Part shown: positions 1 to 7,474 of the stretch, piece by piece
How positions within the stretch are numbered: position 1 is the stretch's first letter
Layout of the letters: each line of letters begins with the position of its first letter
NCBI RefSeq assembly: GCF_021107415.1
Contig: NZ_JAIOSW010000224.1
Coordinates: forward strand, 1-8,598
Reading direction: 5' to 3'
Origin: Desulfobacula sp.
Lineage (GTDB): Bacteria > Desulfobacterota > Desulfobacteria > Desulfobacterales > Desulfobacteraceae
Length of the DNA stretch: 8,598 nucleotides
Position numbers and translations under genes: made by a program
The notes under the pieces: generated by a model
Told to the model about the DNA's origin: nothing
Databases searched by the model: none
The model's input: the letters and a program-made list of their open reading frames with translations, nothing else

Positions 1-1
1 C

Positions 2-604
2 CTGACCATCAGTGAAACCAGATTAATTCTAAAATAGGCCGGCCTTTCTTCCAGTCCCGGCGGCGGAGCAGATATTTTGTGTGATGATATCCGGCAAAAA
101 GTCTCACCAAATAGGTGCAGTTCTTATGAATTGCTTGAAGTGATGCACCAGGCTCATCTTATGGTAATGAGATCCAGTGCCACAATGATGTTCGGCCACC
201 TTGAAAAAGATGTCCATATTTTTGAGCATATGGATAAAATAAGGCGCCTGCAGGATGAAACCCAAGGATTTACCGCCTTTATTCCCTGGACCTTTCAGCC
301 GGACAATACAAAGATTGCAGTCAAAAAGAAGACCAGCGTGGAATATTTAAGGGTTCTGGCAATGAGTCGGCTGTTTCTCGATAATATTGAGAATATCCAG
401 GCCTCATGGGTGACCCAGGGAGACAAAATCGCCCAGACCGCACTTTTTTTCGGTGCGAATGACATGGGGAGCACTATGATTGAGGAGAATGTTGTTGCTT
501 CGGCAGGCGTTGATTTCATGCTCTCCAAAGATGAGCTGACACGGTTAATCACCAGGGCAGGGTTTGAACCTCGGCAGCGGGACTGCTATTATTATTTGTT
601 ATGA
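2..604 (+). CDS. mqnC: Cyclic dehypoxanthine futalosine synthase (MqnC), 3' part, with in-frame TAG
   Basis: MqnC is a radical SAM enzyme of the futalosine menaquinone pathway that cyclises dehypoxanthine futalosine. The window enters the gene in its C-terminal half, so the N-terminal iron-sulfur cysteines are not visible. Family hallmarks seen include AGLSSSPGGGADIL just after the window start, SSATMMFGH, LQDETQGFTAFIPWTFQP, DNIENIQASWVTQGDKIAQ, GANDMGSTMIEENV and a final RAGFEPRQRD. The frame is read from base 2 as LTISETRLILK-(TAG)-AGLSS, so a stop codon at 35-37 stands where MqnC normally has a Glu (KEAGL). The first possible initiator after it is TTG at 77, but a start there would discard the conserved PGGG segment, so it is not believable as the true start. 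The stop codon TGA at 602-604 overlaps the next ATG. Family assignment is strong. Whether the gene is intact depends on whether the TAG is a real mutation, a sequence error or a recoded codon. Confidence 0.9.
35..37 (+). other. In-frame TAG codon inside mqnC
   Basis: The codons are AAA TAG GCC GGC CTT, reading K-stop-A-G-L, and MqnC reading continues on both sides in the same frame. A single G-to-T change from GAG (Glu) would explain it. The alternatives are a nonsense mutation, a base-call error near a contig edge, or pyrrolysine insertion, which is known in some Desulfobacterota. Confidence 0.75.
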
Positions 605-1779
605 ACACAAATTTTGAAAATATTGTCTGCATTGAAAACAGCAATAAAAGAGAACTGCATAGGGCAGGCTGGATAGTGGTTGATCCTTTTACCATTATTG
701 AGAATGGACACCTTGAAATTAAAAATGGTTTAATCAAGGATGTTCACAAGGGAGTCCCAAAAGAAAAGAGTATCGATCACGGTCCCGGCGTATTAATGCC
801 ACCTCTTGTCAATGCCCACCTGCACCTGGAATTGTCTGCCTTAAAGGGGGCTCTGCCCTTTGACAGGGGATTTAAAGTCTGGGTTAAAATGCTTTTGGAA
901 AAAAGAGAAGCCCTGGGAGATGAAAAACTTATCAAGGCAGCCCAAAAAGCCGTCAAAGATCTGTTTAATTCCGGCAATCTCTATGTGGGGGATATATCGA
1001 CCCTTGGGATTATAAAACCAATTATTCAAGATTCCGCCCTGAATGGTATATGTTTCCATGAGTTTTTAGGATCAGACATTCAGCCGTTTTTTATCCAAAA
1101 AAATGATGCTGTCTCCTTCTCGGTTGCGGGACATGCCCCGCACACCTCCTCTCCACAATTGCTTATGGCTCTAAAAAGGCGGTCTAAATCATATGGTTTG
1201 CCTTTTTCAATCCATGTGGCAGAGTCTGATGATGAATCCGAATTTATAAATGATAAAAAAGGAGAGTGGGCAAATTTTTTGACTTCCAGAGGGATAGACT
1301 GGTCATCCTGGGATATTGGTTCCAAGACGTCTGTGGCATATGTCGCTGATATGGGCCTGCTTGACCCTTTAACCATTGCCGTTCATGTTTTAAATGCGAA
1401 CAATAAGGATGTGGAAATGCTTGCCCGGTCTAAAGCAAAGGTTTGTGTCTGCCCGAGAAGTAATCAAAACCTTCATGGAAAACTTCCCGATATTGAACAG
1501 ATGATAAAAAAGGGTATCGAGCCTGCCCTTGGAACAGACAGTCTTGCCAGTTGTGATTCGCTAAATGTTTTTGATGAAATGGCTTTTGTGGGAAATCATT
1601 ACCCAAAACTTGATCCTGAAACTATTTTTGCAATGGGTACGATAAACGGTGCCAGAGCCCTGGGGATCGAACAATTGACCGGTACACTTTCCAAGGGTAA
1701 AAAAGCGCAGTTTTTGTACCGACCAGTAAAGCCAATGAATAAAAAGGATCTTTTACAAAGAATAATATCCAATGAATAA
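601..1779 (+). CDS. Amidohydrolase, aminodeoxyfutalosine deaminase type (futalosine pathway)
   Basis: This is a 392-residue cytosolic metal-dependent hydrolase of the amidohydrolase superfamily. The metal and active-site motifs appear in order: NAHLHLE with His73 and His75, AGHAPHTSS with His178 and His181, HVAES with His205 and Glu208, VHVLN with His262, and GTDSLASCDSLNVFDEM with Asp313. Its position between mqnC and mqnA points to deamination of 6-amino-6-deoxyfutalosine to futalosine, the route used by organisms lacking a direct aminodeoxyfutalosine hydrolase. Some family members deaminate other adenine or guanine derivatives, so the substrate is inferred from context. The ATG overlaps the mqnC stop as ATGA and no clear Shine-Dalgarno precedes it, suggesting translational coupling. 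The first roughly 20 residues, before HRAGWIVVDPF, form a slightly long N-terminus for the family, but no later ATG fits better. Confidence 0.85.
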   Translation: MNTNFENIVCIENSNKRELHRAGWIVVDPFTIIENGHLEIKNGLIKDVHKGVPKEKSIDHGPGVLMPPLVNAHLHLELSALKGALPFDRGFKVWVKMLLEKREALGDEKLIKAAQKAVKDLFNSGNLYVGDISTLGIIKPIIQDSALNGICFHEFLGSDIQPFFIQKNDAVSFSVAGHAPHTSSPQLLMALKRRSKSYGLPFSIHVAESDDESEFINDKKGEWANFLTSRGIDWSSWDIGSKTSVAYVADMGLLDPLTIAVHVLNANNKDVEMLARSKAKVCVCPRSNQNLHGKLPDIEQMIKKGIEPALGTDSLASCDSLNVFDEMAFVGNHYPKLDPETIFAMGTINGARALGIEQLTGTLSKGKKAQFLYRPVKPMNKKDLLQRIISNE

Positions 1780-2605
1780 AAAAAAAGTTTACATGGGGAA
1801 AATCAGTTATATCAATGCCTCCCCGGTCTATTACGGCCTTGATCACGGTCTTTTGCCCCCTTGGCTGAAAATGGTTCCGGATGTGCCGTCTGCTTTGAAC
1901 CGGAAAATAAAAACCGGCCAGATACAGGTTAGCCCGATATCAGCAGCCTTTTATGCCATGAATCACAGGGATCTTCTATTGCTTCCTGATCTGTCCATAT
2001 CCTGTCACGGCAGGGTGCTAAGTGTTATTCTGGCAAGTAATTATCCGATTGATGATCTTGAAGGCAAAAAGGTGATGTTCTCCCGGGAATCGGCATCGGC
2101 TGCCTCTTTTCTCAAAATGATATTTAATCAGAGAAAGGTTTCTCCGGTTTATGAAGTCGGTTCCGTAAATAATTTCCAGAGAATTTCCAACTCTGTTGAT
2201 GCAGTGCTGGTGATCGGAGATGCAGCACTTACACACCCCTGGGATCAGGTTTTTAAATATAGTATTGATCTAGGTCAGCTTTGGTATGAAATGACACAGC
2301 TTCCTTTTGTGTTTGCGGTCTGGGTAGTCAGGCGCTCTTTTGCAAAGAAAGACCCTGTCTGTGTAAAAGAAATTCACAACTGGCTGCTGGAATCAAAAAA
2401 ACAAGGTTATCAGCATATCGACAAGGTTATTGAAGCCGGGAAAAATAAATTAAACCTGGATCAATCTCTAATTAAAGAATATTTTGACCTGCTTTATTGT
2501 GATCTTGATGATCAAAAAGTAAAAGCAATGGAAGTGTTTTTTGATTCCCTTCTTGACCAGGGAATTTTAGATGAAAAGCCGGATATAACATTTTTCAAGC
2601 CGTAA
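1772..2605 (+). CDS. mqnA: Chorismate dehydratase MqnA
   Basis: MqnA converts chorismate to 3-[(1-carboxyvinyl)oxy]benzoate, the first committed step of the futalosine route to menaquinone. The protein has 277 residues, usual for this periplasmic-binding-protein-like fold, and shows no signal peptide. Family landmarks are GKISYINASPVYYGL at the N-terminus (Asn15 in the ligand-binding loop), ISAAFYAMN, SRESASAASFLKMIF, VLVIGDAAL, and DLGQLWYEMTQLPFVFAVW. The ATG at 1772 is preferred over the one at 1793 because residues VYMGKISYIN match the usual N-terminal strand. The gene overlaps the upstream stop by 8 bases (ATGAATAA), so it is probably translated by coupling. It is the last gene of the visible operon and ends with TAA. 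No convincing intrinsic terminator is seen in 2606-2659, the short gap before the convergent tRNA-Pro. Confidence 0.93.
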   Translation: MNKKKVYMGKISYINASPVYYGLDHGLLPPWLKMVPDVPSALNRKIKTGQIQVSPISAAFYAMNHRDLLLLPDLSISCHGRVLSVILASNYPIDDLEGKKVMFSRESASAASFLKMIFNQRKVSPVYEVGSVNNFQRISNSVDAVLVIGDAALTHPWDQVFKYSIDLGQLWYEMTQLPFVFAVWVVRRSFAKKDPVCVKEIHNWLLESKKQGYQHIDKVIEAGKNKLNLDQSLIKEYFDLLYCDLDDQKVKAMEVFFDSLLDQGILDEKPDITFFKP

Positions 2606-2659
2606 TGATCCGGTAAAGAACAATAGATAAAAAAATAATTAAAACAATTCAAATGATGC

Positions 2660-2736
2660 TGGTCGGGATGAGAGGATTTGAACCTCCGGCCCCAGCGTCC
2701 CGAACGCTGTGCTCTACCAGACTGAGCCACATCCCG
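2660..2736 (-). tRNA. tRNA-Pro (anticodon CGG)
   Basis: The - strand folds as a complete cloverleaf of 77 bases including an encoded CCA. The acceptor stem is CGGGATG with CATCCCG and discriminator A. The D stem is GCTC/GAGC. The anticodon stem is CAGCG/CGCTG with loop TTCGGGA, giving anticodon CGG. The T arm is GGAGG-TTCAAAT-CCTCT. The C1-G72 pair is typical of bacterial tRNA-Pro. It lies 39 bases after purA on the same strand and has its own promoter-like sequence. Confidence 0.97.
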
Positions 2737-2749
2737 ACATCAAGAGAGG

Positions 2750-2775
2750 GTTATACACAAAAAAAAGTAAAATGT

Positions 2776-2778
<3 letters not shown>
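2750..2778 (-). promoter_or_regulatory. Predicted promoter of tRNA-Pro
   Basis: On the - strand, TAGACA (2773-2778) and TATAAC (2750-2755) are separated by exactly 17 bases, and the -10 ends 13 bases before the tRNA 5' end. The TAG of the -35 box is the purA stop codon itself. Sequence match only. Confidence 0.6.
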
Positions 2779-4520
<1,742 letters not shown>

Positions 4521-4533
4521 AATTCAAACTATA

Positions 4534-4562
4534 TTTATATAAATCTTTTTTCTTTTGGTCAA
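4534..4562 (-). promoter_or_regulatory. Predicted promoter of tadA-purA
   Basis: On the - strand, TTGACC (4557-4562) and TATAAA (4534-4539) are separated by 17 bases. The -35 box lies at the stop codon of the upstream NACHT gene. The expected transcription start near 4527 would leave only about 7 bases before the ATG at 4520. The -10 overlaps an AT-only palindrome at 4533-4544, which may be composition alone. Confidence 0.5.
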
Positions 4563-4563
4563 A

Positions 4564-6384
4564 CTAATTAATCTGTTTTGCCCAAAAATAGAGCGTGAAT
4601 CTTTGAAATGTTATCAGATCGGGAAGGACGCAGAAATTTTTTGATTGATTAATATTGTTTAACATGATCAGCCCTTTTAATCCAATGGCATTGTTGAGAT
4701 TTAAAATTGGGGTATTATTTGATAAGTCATTGTATTCTTTGAAATCTTTTTCATTGATTAGTATTGTTTGGTTTTTTTGATGTGGTTTTGTGATTTCAAT
4801 TTTATTTGGGTCAATCATAACGGTCCATTCTTTTTCAGATAATTTCATCAGTGAGGATTTTGATTGTAAAACCGCTTTTTTCAGGTTTTCATTTAATTTC
4901 AGGTCCCATCCAAATTCGTAAAAAATTGGATTTTGAATTATTGTTTTTAAAATGCCTAAAAATTCAAACTGTTGGTTTTTCCTTAAAATGGCTTTAAAAA
5001 TGTCTGTCTGTTTGACATCGTTATCATTGGATGGTTTGATTGTCAGGCCGTGTGCCATCAACTCAAATTGGGATAGCCAATTAAATTCCATTTTTAAGTT
5101 TGTAGGATTTTTATTTTCCAGAGTTTCAAGAAGAAATTTGTTCATCTGATCTGTCAGAAGTGTCTGATAACATGATTTATCACCGGATACCAATCGTTTG
5201 ATGAATAAATATTCCATGATGGAGCGATGGCTGAATTTAAACGAACCGGATTGAGTCTGGCTGATCAGTGATCGTATATTATTTTCCAGAAAATAGAGGG
5301 GTATCTCCCAATTTTTTGCTTTTTGAACCAGTTCGTTTTGTGTGATTGATTCCATGCCCCGTTCTTTTCGTCTCAAATATATGTCCAGGGCAAGTCTTTG
5401 GACAAATAAGCTTAATAAGGATTTGTTTTTCCAGTTTGGTTCGTGATTGATCCAGTTTTCAATGATTTTTTCATAAAGATCATTCACTGATTGTATGCCG
5501 GCTTCTTTTTGGAAAATTTCTTTAAAATAGCTGAGTAGGAAAGGATTGATGCGTAATAAGGGATTGTTTTCGATAAAAGCCAGGATTCTTTTTTTTATGC
5601 CGGTCTCCCAGATTGAAAATTGAGAGCCTATATATTTTTTAATATCGATATGAGTAAAAGGAGACAGATAGAGTTTTCTGAATTCAACCATATAGTTATC
5701 GTTGATATTTTCCGGTCCTATCCTCTCATATCCATATTTAACCGGCATGTTTTTATCGCTTGGGAAAAATTCTGTACCGCATGTAATAATAACTCTCTTG
5801 TATTTCTGGCTAAGCTCCATAAGCTGTCTGAGTCTCTTATGGGGTTTATTAGCAGCATTTGCATCCTCATCAAATCCATCTAAAAACAGAACACTGTTTT
5901 TTTTATCAGAGGGGGCTAAAATCAGCTCGTCTGCCTTTTTTATCCCTAAAGGCACCAATATAATTTTATGCTGTTCTTTTTTATGCCGTCTCAAATTGTG
6001 AGTAAAATAGTTAAGTGCAAAGCAGGTTTTGCCCAAGCCTGAATCTGCCAATATAAGCAGATGCCTGCAGGCAATATCGTGATCCAGAAATATATCCAGT
6101 TTTTTGGTTATATCCTTTTTTTTTATACGCCCTTTGTTTTTTTGGTTTTTTTTTCTATAGGGATGACTTTCCTGGCATTTTGGATAAATGTAAGATTTGA
6201 TGGATCGGTTGATGGTGAATTTATCATAGATGTTGTTGCTGATCAGATCCTTTAAAATTTCCATGCTTTTTCTATCATGTAGTAAAGGATAAACAAGAGC
6301 CAGGATTTTTTTAACACATACCCATAGGAAAACCAGACAGATGGTGGCAGAGAAAATTTTTAAAAAAATTGATACTATTTCCAT
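4564..6384 (-). CDS. Membrane-anchored NACHT-domain (STAND) NTPase, candidate defence protein
   Basis: This 606-residue protein has three visible parts. Residues about 5-35 form a hydrophobic segment (FSATICLVFLWVCVKKILAL) that should anchor it in the inner membrane, followed by a very basic linker (about 75-95). Residues about 105-400 are a NACHT-type ATPase: Walker A ADSGLGKT at 113-120, Walker B SVLFLDGFDE at 164-173 with the doubled acidic pattern of the family, sensor-1-like IITCGTEFF at about 199-206, LSPFTHIDIKKYI at 240-252, NPFLL at 280-284, and FKFSHRSIMEYLF at 382-394, which matches the end of many bacterial NACHT modules. Residues about 400-606 are not recognised. NACHT proteins in bacteria are often anti-phage sensors, but that role is inferred here. 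Sampled lines in this gene have fewer G+C (20 and 22 of 60) than samples in mqnA (26) and purA (27), hinting at separate origin. It has its own promoter and ends with TAG. Confidence 0.85.
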   Translation of the reverse strand: MEIVSIFLKIFSATICLVFLWVCVKKILALVYPLLHDRKSMEILKDLISNNIYDKFTINRSIKSYIYPKCQESHPYRKKNQKNKGRIKKKDITKKLDIFLDHDIACRHLLILADSGLGKTCFALNYFTHNLRRHKKEQHKIILVPLGIKKADELILAPSDKKNSVLFLDGFDEDANAANKPHKRLRQLMELSQKYKRVIITCGTEFFPSDKNMPVKYGYERIGPENINDNYMVEFRKLYLSPFTHIDIKKYIGSQFSIWETGIKKRILAFIENNPLLRINPFLLSYFKEIFQKEAGIQSVNDLYEKIIENWINHEPNWKNKSLLSLFVQRLALDIYLRRKERGMESITQNELVQKAKNWEIPLYFLENNIRSLISQTQSGSFKFSHRSIMEYLFIKRLVSGDKSCYQTLLTDQMNKFLLETLENKNPTNLKMEFNWLSQFELMAHGLTIKPSNDNDVKQTDIFKAILRKNQQFEFLGILKTIIQNPIFYEFGWDLKLNENLKKAVLQSKSSLMKLSEKEWTVMIDPNKIEITKPHQKNQTILINEKDFKEYNDLSNNTPILNLNNAIGLKGLIMLNNINQSKNFCVLPDLITFQRFTLYFWAKQIN

Positions 6385-6434
6385 GAAAATTTATATTTAA
6401 AATAATACAGTCCTATTTCAATTCCTTTTATATA

Positions 6435-6463
6435 ATTATAATAAGTTTTATGCATAAAAGCAA
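6435..6463 (-). promoter_or_regulatory. Predicted promoter of the NACHT gene with embedded palindrome
   Basis: On the - strand, TTGCTT (6458-6463) and a perfect TATAAT (6435-6440) are separated by 17 bases. Transcription would start near 6428, giving a leader of about 44 bases. The 14-base perfect palindrome TTTTATGCATAAAA at 6446-6459 lies in the spacer and touches the -35 box, the position expected for a repressor site. No clear Shine-Dalgarno precedes the ATG at 6384. Confidence 0.55.
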
Positions 6464-6483
6464 ATATTCCAAAACAAAAAATC

Positions 6484-6514
6484 TTGAAAACTTATAAAAA
6501 CCTTGATATATACT
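6484..6514 (+). promoter_or_regulatory. Predicted promoter of tRNA-Arg
   Basis: TTGAAA (6484-6489) is followed by TATATA at 6507-6512 (17-base spacer), overlapping TATACT at 6509-6514 (19-base spacer). The box ends 13 bases before the tRNA 5' end, the same geometry as the tRNA-Pro promoter. Confidence 0.5.
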
Positions 6515-6621
6515 GTTGGTCTTTTGTGCGCCCGTGGCTCAGTTGGATAGAGTACCTGACTACGAATCAGGGGGTCGGGGGTTCGAATCCCTCCGGGCGC
6601 GCCACTTATATCAAGGGTTTT
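6496..6621. repeat. Imperfect inverted repeat bracketing tRNA-Arg
   Basis: The arm 6496-6510 (AAAAACCTTGATATA) is the reverse complement of 6607-6621 at 14 of 15 positions, with a perfect 10-bp core CCTTGATATA/TATATCAAGG. The left arm overlaps the tRNA promoter and the right arm runs into the terminator stem. A direct repeat CTTGAAAACTT at 6483-6493 and 6632-6642 also brackets the gene. Confidence 0.6.
6528..6604 (+). tRNA. tRNA-Arg (anticodon ACG)
   Basis: A full cloverleaf of 77 bases with encoded CCA. The acceptor stem is GCGCCCG with CGGGCGC and discriminator G. The D stem is GCTC/GAGT with one wobble pair. The anticodon stem is CCTGA/TCAGG with loop CTACGAA, giving anticodon ACG. The T arm is GGGGG-TTCGAAT-CCCTC. 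A34 is the known target of TadA, whose gene lies about 2 kb away. An antisense open frame over it (GGIRTPDPLIRSQVLYPTEP) is the well-known false ORF of this tRNA type. Confidence 0.98.
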
Positions 6622-6647
6622 CAGGTTTTTGCTTGAAAACTTTTTTT
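6617..6647 (+). terminator. Rho-independent terminator after tRNA-Arg
   Basis: GTTTTCAGG (6617-6625) pairs with CTTGAAAAC (6632-6640) as a 9-bp stem with one G-T wobble and a 6-base loop, followed at once by seven T (6641-6647). It lies 12 bases after the CCA end. The stem is rather A+T-rich, but the geometry is standard. Confidence 0.75.
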
Positions 6648-6744
6648 CCTTAGAATAAAATAAATATATTGGCAAAATTTCACATTCAAAGATCATCATG
6701 ATGTCCGCTTTTTTGAATCCAAAAATTTTAATCTTTCTTTGAAA

Positions 6745-6773
6745 TTGACTTCTATATTATTGACGTATATACT
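6745..6773 (+). promoter_or_regulatory. Predicted promoter of vapBC
   Basis: TTGACT (6745-6750) and TATACT (6768-6773) are separated by exactly 17 bases, close to the sigma-70 consensus. Transcription would start near 6780, about 25 bases before the vapB ATG. It lies in the 200-base gap 6605-6804, which otherwise holds only the tRNA terminator and A+T-rich sequence with no gene. Confidence 0.7.
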
Positions 6774-6785
6774 AAAAATATATAC
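6765..6785. promoter_or_regulatory. Probable VapB/VapC operator (inverted repeat)
   Basis: GTATATA (6765-6771) and TATATAC (6779-6785) form a perfect 7-bp inverted repeat with a 7-base spacer. The left arm covers most of the -10 box, so protein bound here would block transcription. Autorepression by the antitoxin or the toxin-antitoxin complex is usual for vapBC, but binding here is inferred. Confidence 0.6.
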
Positions 6786-6804
6786 ATCAGGAAGGGGTGA
6801 TATA

Positions 6805-7035
6805 ATGGAAACAGCAAAATTATTTCAAAATGGCAGTTCTCAAGCAGTAAGACTGCCCAAAGCATTCAGAATTCCTGGTAATGAGGTGAAAATATTTAAA
6901 CACGGCAATCAGGTTATACTGGAGCCCATAGAGACAACATGGGACTCGTTGTTCGAATCTCTCAGTGAATTTCCGGAAGACTTTATGAAAGACGGGCGTA
7001 ATCAGCCTGCCATGCAGAAGAGAGAATCTTTCTGA
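6805..7035 (+). CDS. vapB: VapB-type antitoxin (AbrB/SpoVT-like DNA-binding)
   Basis: This 76-residue protein is the antitoxin of a type II toxin-antitoxin pair. The N-terminus METAKLFQNGSSQAVRLPKAFR is the classic swapped-hairpin AbrB-like DNA-binding domain of VapB/MvpA/StbC proteins, followed by a strand region EVKIFKHGNQVILEP. The C-terminal tail (about 45-76), with LFESLSEFPEDF, should wrap around and inhibit the toxin. The ATG at 6805 is chosen because it begins exactly at the family N-terminus and has a good ribosome-binding site (GAAGGGGTGA, 6791-6800). An in-frame start at 6739 would lie upstream of the predicted promoter and is rejected. The stop overlaps the vapC start as TGATG, so translation is coupled and antitoxin is made first. 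Confidence 0.92.
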   Translation: METAKLFQNGSSQAVRLPKAFRIPGNEVKIFKHGNQVILEPIETTWDSLFESLSEFPEDFMKDGRNQPAMQKRESF

Positions 7036-7436
7036 TGCGTTATCTGCTTGATACCAATATTTGCATATACCTTATAAAAAGGCGGCCATTAGAGGTTCTT
7101 GAGCGATTCATGCAACATTCTCCACAGGATGTTGCAATCTCCACAATTACCCTGTTTGAACTTCAATATGGGATTGAAAAAAGCCAATACCGGCAACGTT
7201 CCGAGAATGCTCTTGCCAAATTTCTTCTGCCACTGAATCTTATTGATCTTGATCGCTCTTCTGCTATAGAAGCCGCGACTATTCGCGCACAACTTGAAAG
7301 AAAAGGAATGCCGATTGGTCCTTATGATCTGCTCATAGCCGGTTTAGCCAGATCATTGGATATGATATTGGTGACCAACAATACCAAAGAATTTGAAAGA
7401 ATTGTTGGCCTGCATCTGGAAAATTGGATCGAATAA
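7035..7436 (+). CDS. vapC: VapC-type PIN-domain toxin (ribonuclease)
   Basis: This 133-residue PIN-domain endoribonuclease has the normal length for VapC. The acidic metal-binding residues are present: Asp6 in LLDTNICIYLI, Glu42 in LFELQYGIEKS and Asp98 in GPYDLLIAGLA. TNNTKEF at 114-120 is the usual C-terminal motif of this VapC branch. All catalytic positions appear intact, so the toxin is predicted to be active. Close relatives (MvpT-like VapC) cut initiator tRNA-fMet in the anticodon loop; that target is family knowledge and not shown here. It is coupled to vapB by a 1-base overlap and has no strong Shine-Dalgarno of its own. The 38 bases between its stop and the convergent gene at 7475 show no clear terminator. 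Confidence 0.92.
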   Translation: MRYLLDTNICIYLIKRRPLEVLERFMQHSPQDVAISTITLFELQYGIEKSQYRQRSENALAKFLLPLNLIDLDRSSAIEAATIRAQLERKGMPIGPYDLLIAGLARSLDMILVTNNTKEFERIVGLHLENWIE

Positions 7437-7474
7437 GATTACCCCGGCAATTGAGGCAATGGATGAAGTCAGGC

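Noticed and set aside
4533..4544. AT-only palindrome ATTTATATAAAT before tadA as an operator
   Set aside because: Pure A+T palindromes are expected by chance in such gaps, and it largely reflects the -10 sequence.
6448..6699. Antisense open frame over tRNA-Arg encoding an 83-residue protein with GGIRTPDPLIRSQ
   Set aside because: This is the familiar false translation of the antisense strand of a tRNA-Arg gene, not a protein.
6694..6703. Palindrome CATCATGATG between tRNA-Arg and vapB
   Set aside because: Ten bases only and not aligned with a promoter or gene start; probably chance.
6739..6804. Upstream in-frame start giving a 98-residue VapB
   Set aside because: It would place the start codon before the predicted promoter and adds a tail absent from the family; the ATG at 6805 has a good ribosome-binding site.
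6951..6963. GTTCGAATCTCTC in vapB matches the T arm of tRNA-Arg at 12 of 13 bases, as a possible attachment site
   Set aside because: It lies inside the vapB coding sequence, is short, is not at the tRNA 3' end pattern expected for an att site, and no integrase gene is present.
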